A DNA stretch of 64,000 bases, taken from DAOUEO01 sp963763495. Lineage in GTDB: Bacteria > Chloroflexota > Dehalococcoidia > DSTF01 > JALHUB01. Location: assembly GCA_963763495.1 (NCBI GenBank), contig CAVXOY010000021.1, positions 62,001-126,000 on the forward strand, written 5' to 3'. Position 1 is the stretch's first letter, and each line of letters starts with the position of its first letter. Below are positions 37,003-46,674 of the stretch, in pieces. Made by a program: the position numbers and the translations under genes. Under the pieces are notes generated by a model. The model searched no databases and was not told where the DNA came from. It was given only the letters and a program-made list of their open reading frames with translations.

Positions 37003-37146
37003 GCATCACCTCGGCAGATACGAATATCGACAACAGGGGTCAAGGTGATGGTATCGCCGCCGGGGAGCCAAGTCAAGGTAAGAAGCCCTCAGCCGTCCCG
37101 ACTCGCCGCTTGACACGTGCCCGCCTCTCGCGGTACAGGTGAAGGG

Positions 37147-37905
37147 ATGAAGCTCGACGTTGCCTTCCTGCCCCATCTCCTGTCCAACCCAGAGGAAAGC
37201 GCCTGCGTCATGATCGACGTGCTGCGGGCCAGCACCTCCATCGTCACGCTCATCGCCCAGGGCGCCGCCGACATCACCCTCGCCAGCGGACCCGGCCGCG
37301 CCCGCCATCTAGCGAGCCTGGCACCCGGCAAGTACCTCCTCTGCGGCGAGGTGGGTGGGCTTCCGCCCTCCGGCTTCGACTACGGCAACTCCCCCAGCGA
37401 GTTCGCCTCGATGGACCTCAAGGGGCAGCGCGTCATCCTCTACACCACCAACGGGACGCGCGCGCTCCAGGGAATGGCGCAGTCGCCGCTGGTGCTGGTG
37501 GGAGCGCTCGTCAACGCCGCCGCCGCCGTGCGGACGCTGCTCGCCGAGGCGGAGGCGCGCCGGCTGGACGCCGCTCTCGTCTGCGCCGGCCTCGAGCACG
37601 GCAAGCGACTGAGCCTGGAGGACGTCTTCGTCGCCGGCGCGCTGGTAGACAGGGCGGTCGAGGCTGCCCCCGGCAGGGCATCGCTCGAACTGACCGACGA
37701 CGCGGACATGGCCCGCCGAATCTACGACTCCTATCGCGGCGACGCCCTCGCCGCCTTCCGTCAGTCCGAGCACGGCCGCTCCCTCATCGCCCTCGGCCTG
37801 GCGCACGACCTCGACTTCTGCGCCCAGACCGACCGCTTCGACGCCGTCCCCCGCCTGCGCCGCGAGCAGACCGGCCGTCTCACCCTCGCCGTCGAAAAGG
37901 TGTAG
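37147..37905 (+). CDS. comB: 2-phosphosulfolactate phosphatase family protein (ComB)
   Basis: ComB family. The characterised archaeal enzyme removes phosphate from 2-phosphosulfolactate in coenzyme M synthesis; bacterial homologues often have an untested role. Family motifs are VMIDVLRASTSIVTLIAQGA, CGEVGGLPPSGFDYGNSPSE, ILYTTNGTRALQ, VCAGLEHGKRLSLEDVFVAG and DLDFCAQTDRFDAVPRL. The 252 residues are normal. ATG 37147 matches the family start; the in-frame start 30 bases earlier does not. It is followed by cinA after 34 bases. Confidence 0.9.
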   Translation: MKLDVAFLPHLLSNPEESACVMIDVLRASTSIVTLIAQGAADITLASGPGRARHLASLAPGKYLLCGEVGGLPPSGFDYGNSPSEFASMDLKGQRVILYTTNGTRALQGMAQSPLVLVGALVNAAAAVRTLLAEAEARRLDAALVCAGLEHGKRLSLEDVFVAGALVDRAVEAAPGRASLELTDDADMARRIYDSYRGDALAAFRQSEHGRSLIALGLAHDLDFCAQTDRFDAVPRLRREQTGRLTLAVEKV

Positions 37906-37939
37906 AATACCGGCGAGTCCGGCCAAGCAAGGAGCGCGC

Positions 37940-39181
37940 ATGAGAGCCGAGATAATCGCCGTCGGCACCGAGATACTGCTGGGCGAGATCACCGACACCA
38001 ACTCCTCCTACATCGCCGCCCGCCTGCCGGCGCTGGGCATCGACCTCTACTGGATGTCGCAGGTCGGCGACAACCCGACCCGTCTGGGCGAGGCGCTGGA
38101 GCGCGCCTGGCGCCGCAGCGACCTGATAATCGCCACCGGCGGCCTGGGCCCGACGGAGGACGACCTCACCCGCGAGGCGATCGCGCTCATGCTGGGCGAG
38201 GAGATGCGCGTCCAGCCGGCGCTGGAACGGGAGCTGCGCAAGTTCTTCGCCCGCCGCCGCTTCCCGATGCCGGAGCGCAACGTCAAGCAGGCCACGCTCA
38301 TCCCCTCGGCGCGGGCGATCCGCAACGCCTTCGGCACGGCGCCCGGCTGGTGGGTCGAGCGCGACGGGCGCATCCTCGTCGCCATGCCGGGGCCGCCGGG
38401 CGAGCTGCGCCGCATGTGGGAGAAGGAGGTCGAGCCGGAGCTAAGGCGGCGGACCGGGGGCACGATCCTGGTCACCCGCACGCTGAAGACGGTCAACATC
38501 ACCGAGGGCGCGGTCGACGAGATGCTGAGCCCGCTGCTGGCGTCGGACAACCCGTCCGTCGGGGTCTACTCGCGGGCCGACGGCATCCAGGTGCGCATCG
38601 CCGCCAAGGCCACCGACCGCGAGGAGGCGGAGGAGCTTATCGCGCCGGTCGAGGGGGAGGCGCGCCGCCTGCTGGGGAACGCCGTCTGGGGCGCCGACGA
38701 CGATACGCTGGAGAAGGCCGTCGGGGCGCTGCTGCGGGAGCGCGGCCTGACGCTGGCGACGATGGAGTCGTGCACGGGGGGGCTGCTGGCGAGCACGATC
38801 ACGGACGCGGCGGGCAGCTCGGACTACTTCCGGGGCGGGCTCGTGTCCTACGCCACGGAGGTGAAGCTGGCGCTGGGCGTGAGCCGCGAGGTGGTGGAGG
38901 CGCACGGCGTCATCAGCGGGGAGTGCGCCCAGGAGATGGCGCGGGTGGCGCGGGAGCGGCTGGCGGCGGACATCGGGATCGGGATCACGGGCGTGGCCGG
39001 GCCGGACCCGCAGGAGGAGAAGCCGGTGGGCACGGTGCACGTCGCGCTGGACGATGGGAGCGGCTCGCCGCGGGTGGTGAGCTACGTCTACGCGCAGAGC
39101 CGGGAGATGGTGAAGCGGCGGGCGGTGACGGCGTCGCTGGGGCTGCTGCGGAGCCTGCTGCTGGAGCGGGCCGGCGGCTGA
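37940..39181 (+). CDS. cinA: CinA family nicotinamide-nucleotide amidase
   Basis: Two-domain CinA. The N-terminal molybdopterin-binding-like domain (COG1058) shows AEIIAVGTEILLGEITDTNS, ATGGLGPTEDDLTREA and AMPGPPGELRRMWE. The C-terminal domain (pncC-type amidase) shows TMESCTGGLLASTITDAAGSS (catalytic Ser/Lys region), GLVSYA and GITGVAGP. In characterised proteins the C-terminal domain deamidates nicotinamide mononucleotide and the N-terminal domain hydrolyses ADP-ribose. 413 residues, intact. AGGAG lies 6 bases before ATG 37940. Confidence 0.94.
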   Translation: MRAEIIAVGTEILLGEITDTNSSYIAARLPALGIDLYWMSQVGDNPTRLGEALERAWRRSDLIIATGGLGPTEDDLTREAIALMLGEEMRVQPALERELRKFFARRRFPMPERNVKQATLIPSARAIRNAFGTAPGWWVERDGRILVAMPGPPGELRRMWEKEVEPELRRRTGGTILVTRTLKTVNITEGAVDEMLSPLLASDNPSVGVYSRADGIQVRIAAKATDREEAEELIAPVEGEARRLLGNAVWGADDDTLEKAVGALLRERGLTLATMESCTGGLLASTITDAAGSSDYFRGGLVSYATEVKLALGVSREVVEAHGVISGECAQEMARVARERLAADIGIGITGVAGPDPQEEKPVGTVHVALDDGSGSPRVVSYVYAQSREMVKRRAVTASLGLLRSLLLERAGG

Positions 39182-39198
39182 CGCTGGAGCGTCCGGCC

Positions 39199-39450
39199 GA
39201 ATTGTTTTTTTGTTTTGTTGATTTTCGCATTTTCTTTTTTCTCCCCGAATCTGCGGGAAGCGTTTCTGGAGAATTGACTCTGCGATCTGTTGCCCTCCCA
39301 GATTCGACGCAGCCCCATCGAGAGGCGAAAACTATTCGCGGCTTGGGAGTCTGTGCTGTGCGGCAGGTAGATTCGAGGGTTGCAGAATACAATTCACTTT
39401 TTCACCCTGTTCGAGGGCTATTGATTTCTGCGCCGCAGGCTGCGGCGGGC
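39199..39450 (+). repeat. 250-bp dispersed repeat, right copy
   Basis: Inverted copy of 32247-32496. It starts 17 bases after the cinA stop with GAATTG and T-runs (TTTTTTTGTTTTGTTG), so it also places T-rich sequence after cinA. It keeps the nested arms CTCCCA/TGGGAG (about 39294 and 39343), AGCC/GGCT and GCGAA/TTCGC. The central 100 bases are almost identical to the left copy. Confidence 0.85.
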
Positions 39451-39500
39451 GGGCAAGTGCGGCGCGCCTACGGGAGCGGGCACGCCCCTAACGGAGCGCT

Positions 39501-39571
39501 GTCATTTCGACCGAAGGGAGAAATCCGGCGCCAAGAGAACGTTTGAGATCTCTCCCTGCGGTCGAGATGAC
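39501..39571. repeat. Long palindromic dispersed repeat, copy 2
   Basis: Arms of 25 bases: GTCATTTCGACC... (39501-39525) and ...GGTCGAGATGAC (39547-39571). Three mismatches between arms all allow G-T pairs in RNA. Loop of 21 bases. With the 250-bp repeat, a small hairpin and a promoter it makes up the 346-base gap before the subtilisin gene. Confidence 0.8.
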
Positions 39572-39598
39572 ACAAGGGGCGCGGCAGTTGTAGCAGCA

Positions 39599-39617
39599 CC
39601 GCGGCCTGAAGCCGCGG
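39599..39617. repeat. CTTCAG-loop hairpin repeat
   Basis: CCGCGGC-CTGAA-GCCGCGG, perfect 7-bp stem, preceded by TTGTAGCAGCA and followed by CATGG. Confidence 0.65.
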
Positions 39618-39709
39618 CATGGCATGTCAAGGATAGCAGTTGGAGGCGGGATCTCAAGAGGAAAGTGGCACTGGCGGAGTGCTGGTGGCAAGCGTAGCCG
39701 ACAGCATTA

Positions 39710-39738
39710 TTGACAAAACATTGTGGGCGAACTATGCT
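39710..39738 (+). promoter_or_regulatory. Promoter of the subtilisin-like gene
   Basis: TTGACA (39710-39715), 17 bases, TATGCT (39733-39738); 58 bases before ATG 39797, which has AGGAGG upstream. Confidence 0.7.
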
Positions 39739-39796
39739 TACGCCACCCCCGGCATGCGATCCGGCAGGATGCCGGCACGACCCGAAGGAGGCTGCG

Positions 39797-42658
39797 ATGA
39801 GCGCCCGAAACCTCAAGCGAATTCTCTTGGTTGGGATCCCCTTGGTGGCCGTGGCTTTGACGTTTGGCTTCGACCACCTGACAGCGGCGGGAAAAGGGAC
39901 AGCGCCAGACAGCTTCTCCAGAGATGCCGAGACGCTGGGGATGGCTACGCCATTTGTTGAGGCAGAGGAGTCCGCAACTGCCACGGCATCTCCTGTTCCG
40001 CTGCCGGTGATCGGTCCCTTGGGGATTCCGCCGGCGCTTCCCTCTGCGACCAGGGAAAACGCAAATACCGAGAGCGCACCGAGTTGGCGGTTCCCCTGGC
40101 GAGCGGCACGTTGCGCACGGCGGTCGACCTACTGGGCCGCGGATTGTCGGCGGGGCAGGGTGTTGATGTCGTCGGCGACAGCGTGCGCGTGGAGGTTTTC
40201 CACGAGTTGGAGTCGTCTGAGATCCGCACGGTTATCAGCGGTGTCGGCGGCACGGTAGAGGGAGAGATCCAGGGTCTGGTGCAAGCTCTTGTTCCCTATG
40301 ACAAGCTGGTTGACCTGTCGAGCCAGAATGGGGTTACGTTCATCCGTCCAGCATTGAACGCGAACGTTCCGATTGCGGATCCGTCGAGCGTCGGGGCGGA
40401 GGTTCAGACCTCCTCGGTTATTGGAGGGGAGGTCACGAAGACCCACGCGGATGCGTGGCACACTGCCGGCTACAACGGAAGCGGCGTCAAGGTTGGGATC
40501 GTGGACTGGTTTGGCGGCACCCGTGTGGAACAGTGCTCAGGGAGCGGGAGAGGTACCGACGCCGGCCGGTACCTTTTGCCGGTAGGACGGGAGCAGTTGC
40601 AGCGTCTGGACCATCGACGCGACCGTAGAGCACGGTACAGCGGTCGCGGAGATTATCCATGAGATGGCTCCCGAAGCGCAACTGTACCTGGCCTCGGTCG
40701 GAACTGTGACCGATCTCCAGGCAGCAGTCGACTACTTCCACGCACAGGGCGTCAAGGTCATTTCCCGATCGCTCACAGCTCCTTACGACGGCCCGGGGAA
40801 CGGCACGGGGCCGATGGCCACAGTCATCAACAACGCCGTCTCCGACGGCATGGTATGGTTCAACTCCGCGGGCAACACGGCCAGTGACGGCACTATCTTA
40901 TGGGCAGTACTGGCGAGGGTCGTGGGCCGACGCCAACGGCAACGGCTGGCTGGACTTCCCCGCCGGAGGCGAGTTCTTTCCCTTTGTACTGTGGGATGGC
41001 GAACGGCCTGCGTTGGAGCGACTTCGGGAAGGCCAACCCCACTGACTACGATGTCTACGTCTATCGCATGACGTCCTGACGTTCACTCTAGTCGGTTCAA
41101 GCGTCGACGCCAGACCAGCCGGTGCACCGCCGCTGGAGCTCGATATACCGTGCCCCACGGGCAGGGCGAGTCTACTACATGGCGATCAACCGGTATGCCG
41201 CCGGCAACGGAACGGCCGGCGACGTACTGGAGTTCATGACGAACGGCGGAGACCTATACTACTGGCAGAACCCGTATAGCGCCTCCGGGCCGGCCTCGGA
41301 CACGGCAAGTACGGGAGGGCTCTCGGTGGGAGCGATAGACCCGGCCGCTGGAACGGCCATTGCTGTCTACAGCTCCCAGGGCCCGACCAATGACGCGCTG
41401 TACCCACCTGCCACGGCCAGGATCAAGCCGGACTTGAGTGCCGCCTCCTGCGTCGCCAGCTACACCTATGCCCCAGACTGTTTTAACGGGACGAGCGCGT
41501 CAACGCCGGTGGTCGCAGGCGCCGCCGCCCTGATCATCGGCGCTGGTCTGGCGAACACACCGACGCAGGTCAAGACGTATCTCCTGAGCAACGCCGTGGT
41601 GGACAGGGGAGCTGCAGGTCCCGATAACCTATTTGGTGCGGGTGAACTGATCCTTGGAACGCCTCCCGCTCCCACCGCTACCCCAACTCCTACCCGTACT
41701 GCCACCCTTACCGCCGCTACCCGTACTGCCACGCGCCAGCACTCGACTCAACGCCTACACCTACAGATACTCCGACGCCCACCAACACGCCGACGATCAC
41801 GCCGACACCGACCTCTACTCCTACGCCCACAGCGACGCCCAACATCGATACGGACGGCGACGGCATCCTCGACCACCTGGACAACTGCCCGCTGCTCACC
41901 AACCCGGCCGAGGCCAACGGCCTGGACGACGACGCCGACGGGACAGTCGACGAGGCGGGGGAGCAGGCGAACCTCGACCATGCAGCCCGCGACAACGGCC
42001 CTGACGTGCCAACACGGACGTCACGATCCCCAGCGGCGACTACTATCGGCGATGCCTGCGACGAGGATATCGACAACGACTGGATGCTGAACACGGGGAC
42101 GAGCCCACTGGGTGTACCGGGAGAGGACGTGGGCTGAACGGCTCCGGCCCCACGAACTCGCAGCTCGCCGATGACGGACGGGGACACGGTGCTGGACGGG
42201 GCGGAGTGCCTGCTGGGGACGGACCCCAACAACCCGGCCAGCAAGCCATCGGGAATACCAGCGGGGGACAGCGACCGGGACGGGCTGCCGGCGGCCCTCG
42301 ACGTCGTCTTCTGTGACGTCGACTATGACGGAGACACCTTGGTCGGCGACGCTGACCAGGACTGCGACAACGACGGCCTGTCGGACGGTCTGGAGGTGAG
42401 GGGTTGGGACACCTTGCCGGGGCGACTGGACAGGGATGGTGACGACTGTGACGACGACAAGGAGGTTGCGGACATAAACGGCGACCGTATTCGAACATAC
42501 TGGACGTAGTTTGGGTAGCGAAGGCAGCGTTCAGTGTCATTCCGGTGCCCGTGGCGCTTGACCTCAACAAGGATGGGGTGGTGAGCATCCTAGATGTTAC
42601 CTTGGTAGCGAGGAACTCGGCACTCGTCGAGCCGCCAGAGCTGTGTCCGCCGGGGTAG
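39797..42658 (+). CDS. Secreted subtilisin-like serine protease with TSP3 and dockerin-like C-terminus (many frameshifts)
   Basis: S8-family extracellular protease. A signal peptide (RILLVGIPLVAVALTFGF) follows ATG 39797. Triad regions are Asp in GVKVGIVD (about 40495), His in VEHGTAVAEIIHEMAPEA (about 40630-40670) and Ser in NGTSASTPVVAGAAALI (about 41490). Then come a Thr-Pro linker, type 3 repeats (DTDGDGILDHLDNCP, then DCDNDGLSDGLEVRGWD) and two dockerin-like EF-hands (ADINGDR...NILDVVWVAK and DLNKDGVVSILDVTLVARNS), ending PPG at 42658. Frames change at least eight times, so single reading frames cover only parts. The layout parallels the TSP3/dockerin proteins at 13-16 kb. Confidence 0.75.
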
Positions 42659-42876
42659 CGTTTCCCGGGGGCGAGTGACAGCCCCTTTTAGGGCGGGCAA
42701 CCACCGCCCGGCGGGTAGAGAGGCTCCACCCACCATATTCGCGCCGCTAGGGCTCCGCTTCCACCGAGCGGTACTGGATCTGCGCCGTGAACGCCAGGTC
42801 GGGGTCGTCGGGGCGGGATTGGGCCGCTTGCTCGCGCCTCTAAAGGGCGGTAGCCTTTTCGTGGAGGAGGTCGGTC

Positions 42877-43959
42877 GTGCCGCAGAACAGGAGACGGAGA
42901 GCGATAGGGCTGGTCGCGGTCATGGCGCTCGCGTCGTTGGTCTTCCTTGCCTGCCCGATGGCGACGGAAGAGACGGCGGAGGAGACGGCCACTCCCGACG
43001 TCGTCCGTCCCCAGGGGGCGGAGAACGTCGACCTCACAGCGGCGCCACCACCGCCGGAGGGCGAGGAGGCGCAGTGCCCCAATCCCTATCCGTCCCTCGC
43101 GCCGGCGGAGGATGCCCAGCCGCCCTTCCGCATCACGCCCGCCGCTACGGTCGAGCCGCCGCCGCCGTACGAGCCGCTCCCCTTCGAGCGGGACGAGGCG
43201 CTGGAGGAACTGCTGCGGGAGCAACTGGGGGAGGAGGTCGATCACTACGGCGTGGTCGTCAAGAACATCGCCGACGGCAGCGGCGCCGCTATCAACGCCG
43301 ACAAGGTCTTCAACGCGGCGAGCCTGTTCAAGGTGGCGGTGATGTACGAGGTGTTCCATCAGCAGGCGGCCGGGCTCATCAGCCTCGATTCGGAGCTGGT
43401 GGTGACGCCCTACTATGAGTCGTTCGGGCTGGGGCCGCGTCTGACGGCGCTCTGCCAGTCGCTCACGGTCGGCGAGGCGCTGGTGGCGATGATGGCGGTG
43501 AGCGATAACGCGGCGGCGGTGCTGCTCCAGGACCTCGCGGGCTCCCGGCACGTCAACGCGAGCATGGCGGCGCTGGGCCTAACGGACACGCGCCTGCTCG
43601 AAGACGGCCTGCCGACGACGGCGCAGGACATGGCGCTGCTGATGGAGATGATCGCCCGCGGGCAGGCGGTCGACAAGGCGGCCAGCCAGGCGATGGTCGA
43701 TCTGATGTCCCTGGAGTCGCTCAAGGACCGGCTGCCGGCGCTGCTGCCGGAGGGGACGAAGGTGGCGCACAAGACGGCGAACTGGTCGGACGCCACGCAC
43801 GATGTGGGGATCGTCTACTCGCCGCAGGCCGTGTACGTCATCGCGGTGCTGTCGGACAAGCTGTACGAGGCGGAGCCGATCGCGGAGCTGTCGCGCGCGG
43901 TGTACGAGTACTACAACGGGGAAGGAAGCGCCGGAACTCCGTCGGCCGGCGGTGATTGA
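42877..43959 (+). CDS. Class A beta-lactamase-like serine hydrolase, lipoprotein
   Basis: Secreted serine hydrolase of the beta-lactamase 2 family. Start GTG 42877, about 7 bases after GGAGGAGG. A lipoprotein signal (LASLVFLAC) puts the mature protein on the outer face of the membrane. After a Pro-rich spacer come the active-site SLFK (S-x-x-K) near residue 150, SDN near 209 and KTA near 305. Class A enzymes have KTG in the last box and a Glu in the omega loop, so activity on beta-lactams is unproven; many such proteins in environmental bacteria are peptidases or of unknown role. 360 residues, intact. Confidence 0.85.
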   Translation: MPQNRRRRAIGLVAVMALASLVFLACPMATEETAEETATPDVVRPQGAENVDLTAAPPPPEGEEAQCPNPYPSLAPAEDAQPPFRITPAATVEPPPPYEPLPFERDEALEELLREQLGEEVDHYGVVVKNIADGSGAAINADKVFNAASLFKVAVMYEVFHQQAAGLISLDSELVVTPYYESFGLGPRLTALCQSLTVGEALVAMMAVSDNAAAVLLQDLAGSRHVNASMAALGLTDTRLLEDGLPTTAQDMALLMEMIARGQAVDKAASQAMVDLMSLESLKDRLPALLPEGTKVAHKTANWSDATHDVGIVYSPQAVYVIAVLSDKLYEAEPIAELSRAVYEYYNGEGSAGTPSAGGD

Positions 43960-44087
43960 GGGACGGACGGCGGCGTGTCCACCGATCGCTCTCCGGGGCA
44001 ACCACGCACGGACTGAGCGTCCCACGATCTCAACGATTCCAGCGGGGACGTGATCACCGAGCGCGGGTGGATGGACTCGACGGCTCG

Positions 44088-45738
44088 TCAATCGAGATCA
44101 GCCTCTGCGACGGGGAAGGTCACAGTGAATACGGAACCCCGACCGGGCGCGCTCTCGACTGTCGCCACTCCGCCCTGTGCCTCCACTAGCTGCTTGACGA
44201 TGGCCAGCCCCAGGCCGGTGCCGCCGCCGCGCGCCCTCGCGGCATCGACACGATAGAAACGGTCGAAGACGTGCGGCAGGTGCTCGGAGGCGATCCCTTC
44301 ACCTGTGTCGGCCACGTCGAGGGAGAGCATCCCTTCCGGCGCCTGGCGGATCCGCACCGCGATCCGGCCGCCTCGCGGAGTGTGTCTGAGGGCGTTGTCG
44401 AGGAGATTGCCGACGATCTGCAGCGTCCGGTCACGGTCGACCAGGCACTGCGGCAGGCCCGGCGCAGCGAGCGCCTTCCACCTCAACACCGCTCTCCCGC
44501 GCCCGCGGCAGTAGAACACCGACGGCCTGACTCACCAGCTCGGCGACGTCGATTGGCTTGCGCTCCAATCGCAGCTCACCCGCCTCGGCCAGCGCCAGGT
44601 CGCGCAGGTCGGTGATGAGCTTGCCCAGAAGCGCCGCCTCGTCGCGGATGACGGCGGCGTGCTCCGGGTCGGCGGGGATGACGCCGTCGAGGAAGCCCTG
44701 CGACGTGCCCTGTATCACGGACAGGGGCGACCGCAGCTCGTGCACGATGTCGGACGAGCAGACGGCGGCGTGTCTCCCGGTCGCGCTCTAGGGTTTCCGT
44801 CATCCAGTTGAAGGAATCGGCGAGCTCTGCCGCCTCCAGCGGGGACGTGACTGCCACACGCTGGCTGAAATCGCCGCCGGCGATCCGCCTCGCGGCATCG
44901 CGGAGACGGCGCAGCGGGCGGGTGATCCCGTCCACAAGCACAACGCCGAGTATAAGGGCGATCACAGGGCGCCAATCCCACCGACGAGGAGCGCCAAGCG
45001 CATCCGATCGAGGAAGCGATCGCCGTTCTCGCTCGCGGGCGTGGCAGCACCCGCACCCGACATGACGACGAGTGTGGCCACTTGCTGCCCGTTCGCGAAC
45101 ACGGGGATTCTCTGAACGACTTCGCGTCCGGATGCGGCGCCTCCAGAAGCCTCCTCTGTCGGGACAGGGGTTTGTTCGGCGGGAGCGATGACTATGCCGC
45201 CTTCACCCTCGGCCTGAGCGAAGAGCGGCTGGGAAGCAGGAGCCACGCTACTCTGCGGCCCTCCTCCGCTACTTGACCCGGGGCCGGCGTCGCTGGGTCG
45301 CGATCCGCCGTCGGGACCGGGACTGCCGCTTCCCGGGCCTCCCTGCGGGCCGGTTCCACCACCGTCGGGACTGGGAGTACCACTCCCCATCCCACCACCT
45401 GTGCCGGAGCCACTACCCCCTTGGCCGGGACCTCCGGGGCCGCGGCCCGGCGACGAGTCAGCGATGGTCGTTCCTGTGCTGTCCTGGAGCTGAAGATAGC
45501 CCGGCGTGCCCGGGAGGGTCGAGAAGACGGACTGGACGTCTTCCCAGCTACCGTTGGCGGCATAGTAGTCGCCGAGGTTCTGGGCCAGCGTCTCCAGGTA
45601 CACGGTATCAGTACGGCTCAAGTAGGAGTCGAACTCGCGGCTGGCGGTGCGCTCGGCGATGATCTCGGCGATGCCGATCCCGACGGCGATGACCAGCAGA
45701 AACGACAGTACCAGGCGGACCCGCACGCTACGTAGCAT
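44088..45738 (-). CDS. Sensor histidine kinase, BaeS/ResE-like (three frameshifts)
   Basis: Membrane sensor kinase paired with the response regulator upstream. TM1 is LVLSFLLVIAVGIGIAEII; the sensor region of about 190 residues contains a Gly/Pro/Ser-rich low-complexity stretch (GPGGPGQGGSGSGTGGG); TM2 spans about 44990-44940 (ALILGVVLV). HAMP (ITRPLRRLRDAARRIAGGDF), the H-box HELRSPLSVIQG, the N-box NLLDNALRHTPRGG, and G-boxes DTGEGI and GGTGLGLAIVKQL are all present. Frame breaks lie near 44965, 44757 and 44480. ATG 45738 overlaps the regulator's stop by 11 bases. Confidence 0.87.
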
Positions 45739-46417
45739 CGGCGGCCTCCAATCGGTAGCCGACGCCGTGCACGGTCACGATGTACCTTGGCTGACGCGGG
45801 TCGGGCTCCAGCTTCTGGCGCAGGTTCTTGATGTGACTATCGATTGCCCGCTCGTAGCCCTCGTAGGTGTCGCCCTGGACGGCTTCGAGGAGCTGCAGCC
45901 GCGAGTAGACGACGCCGGGATGGCGGGCCATCGCCTGGAGGATGGCGAACTCGGTCGGCGTCAGGTCGATGCGGCGGTCGCCCAGCCGGACTTCGTGTCG
46001 CTCCGGATCGATTGCCAGCTCGCCGGCGACCAGCGTCGTGCGGGCCTCCAGGGGACGCGCCCGGCGGAGGACAGCCCGCACCCGCGCCAGCAGTTCCTTC
46101 GGCTCGAAGGGCTTGACGACGTAGTCGTCGGCTCCAAGCTCCAGGCCCACGACTTTGTCCGTGGGATCGTCGCGGGCGGTGAGCATGATGACCGGCGTGT
46201 CGGAGGTCTGCCGCAGCGAACGCATGACGTCCCAGCCCGACAGCTCCGGCAGCATGAGGTCGAGGATGAGGAGAGCGGGCCGCTCCCGCGCCGCGAGATC
46301 GAGCGCCTGACGGCCGTCGTAGGCGGCGACGACGCGATAGCCGTCCTTCTCTAGATAGGCCTGCACGATCTCCACTATGTGCCTGTCGTCGTCGACAACC
46401 AGTATCTTCTCTTTCAC
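45728..46417 (-). CDS. Response regulator, OmpR/PhoB family
   Basis: Two-component DNA-binding regulator. Receiver: KILVVDDDRHIVEIV (acidic pocket), LLILDLMLPELSGWDV (phospho-Asp), MLTARDD and DDYVVKPFEPKELLARV (Lys). The C-terminal winged helix has LTPTEFAILQAMARHPGVVYSR and DSHIKNLRQKLEPDPRQPRYI. GTG 46417 is preferred: AGGAG lies 6 bases before and the receiver starts at once; a longer frame to 46564 would add 49 unconserved residues. Divergent from the secreted protein gene at 46675, which may be a target. Confidence 0.92.
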   Translation of the reverse strand: MKEKILVVDDDRHIVEIVQAYLEKDGYRVVAAYDGRQALDLAARERPALLILDLMLPELSGWDVMRSLRQTSDTPVIMLTARDDPTDKVVGLELGADDYVVKPFEPKELLARVRAVLRRARPLEARTTLVAGELAIDPERHEVRLGDRRIDLTPTEFAILQAMARHPGVVYSRLQLLEAVQGDTYEGYERAIDSHIKNLRQKLEPDPRQPRYIVTVHGVGYRLEAADAT

Positions 46418-46674
46418 CAGCGGCTCCTCTCGTTCGACGGGCGCCCCGCCGACTTGCATCAGGCCATAAACACAGTCTAGCGCATAATTGTGGACTTTTC
46501 TTGTAGAAGATGTGGAGATTGCGCCCTTTTGGGAATCGGCCGACTCGCGCTCAATCTCCATCACATCTCCACGGCGACCGCACCACTGCTTCCCGGCGCA
46601 CCGCTATTCTGAAATAGACAAGGCAAGCGGGCTCCAAACAGCCCATCAAGACAACAGAAAGGAAGCAAGGAGCA
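46418..46674. promoter_or_regulatory. Divergent control region of the two-component system and a secreted protein
   Basis: The 257 bases hold start signals for both strands (AGGAG for the regulator, AAGGAG for 46675). A/T-rich segments at 46470-46500 are candidate promoter sites, but no clean -35/-10 pair was found. Confidence 0.35.

Noticed and set aside
32247..39450. Composite transposon formed by the inverted 250-bp repeats
   Set aside because: No transposase lies within or beside the repeats, the enclosed genes are housekeeping, and no target duplication is visible; kept only as an inverted repeat pair.
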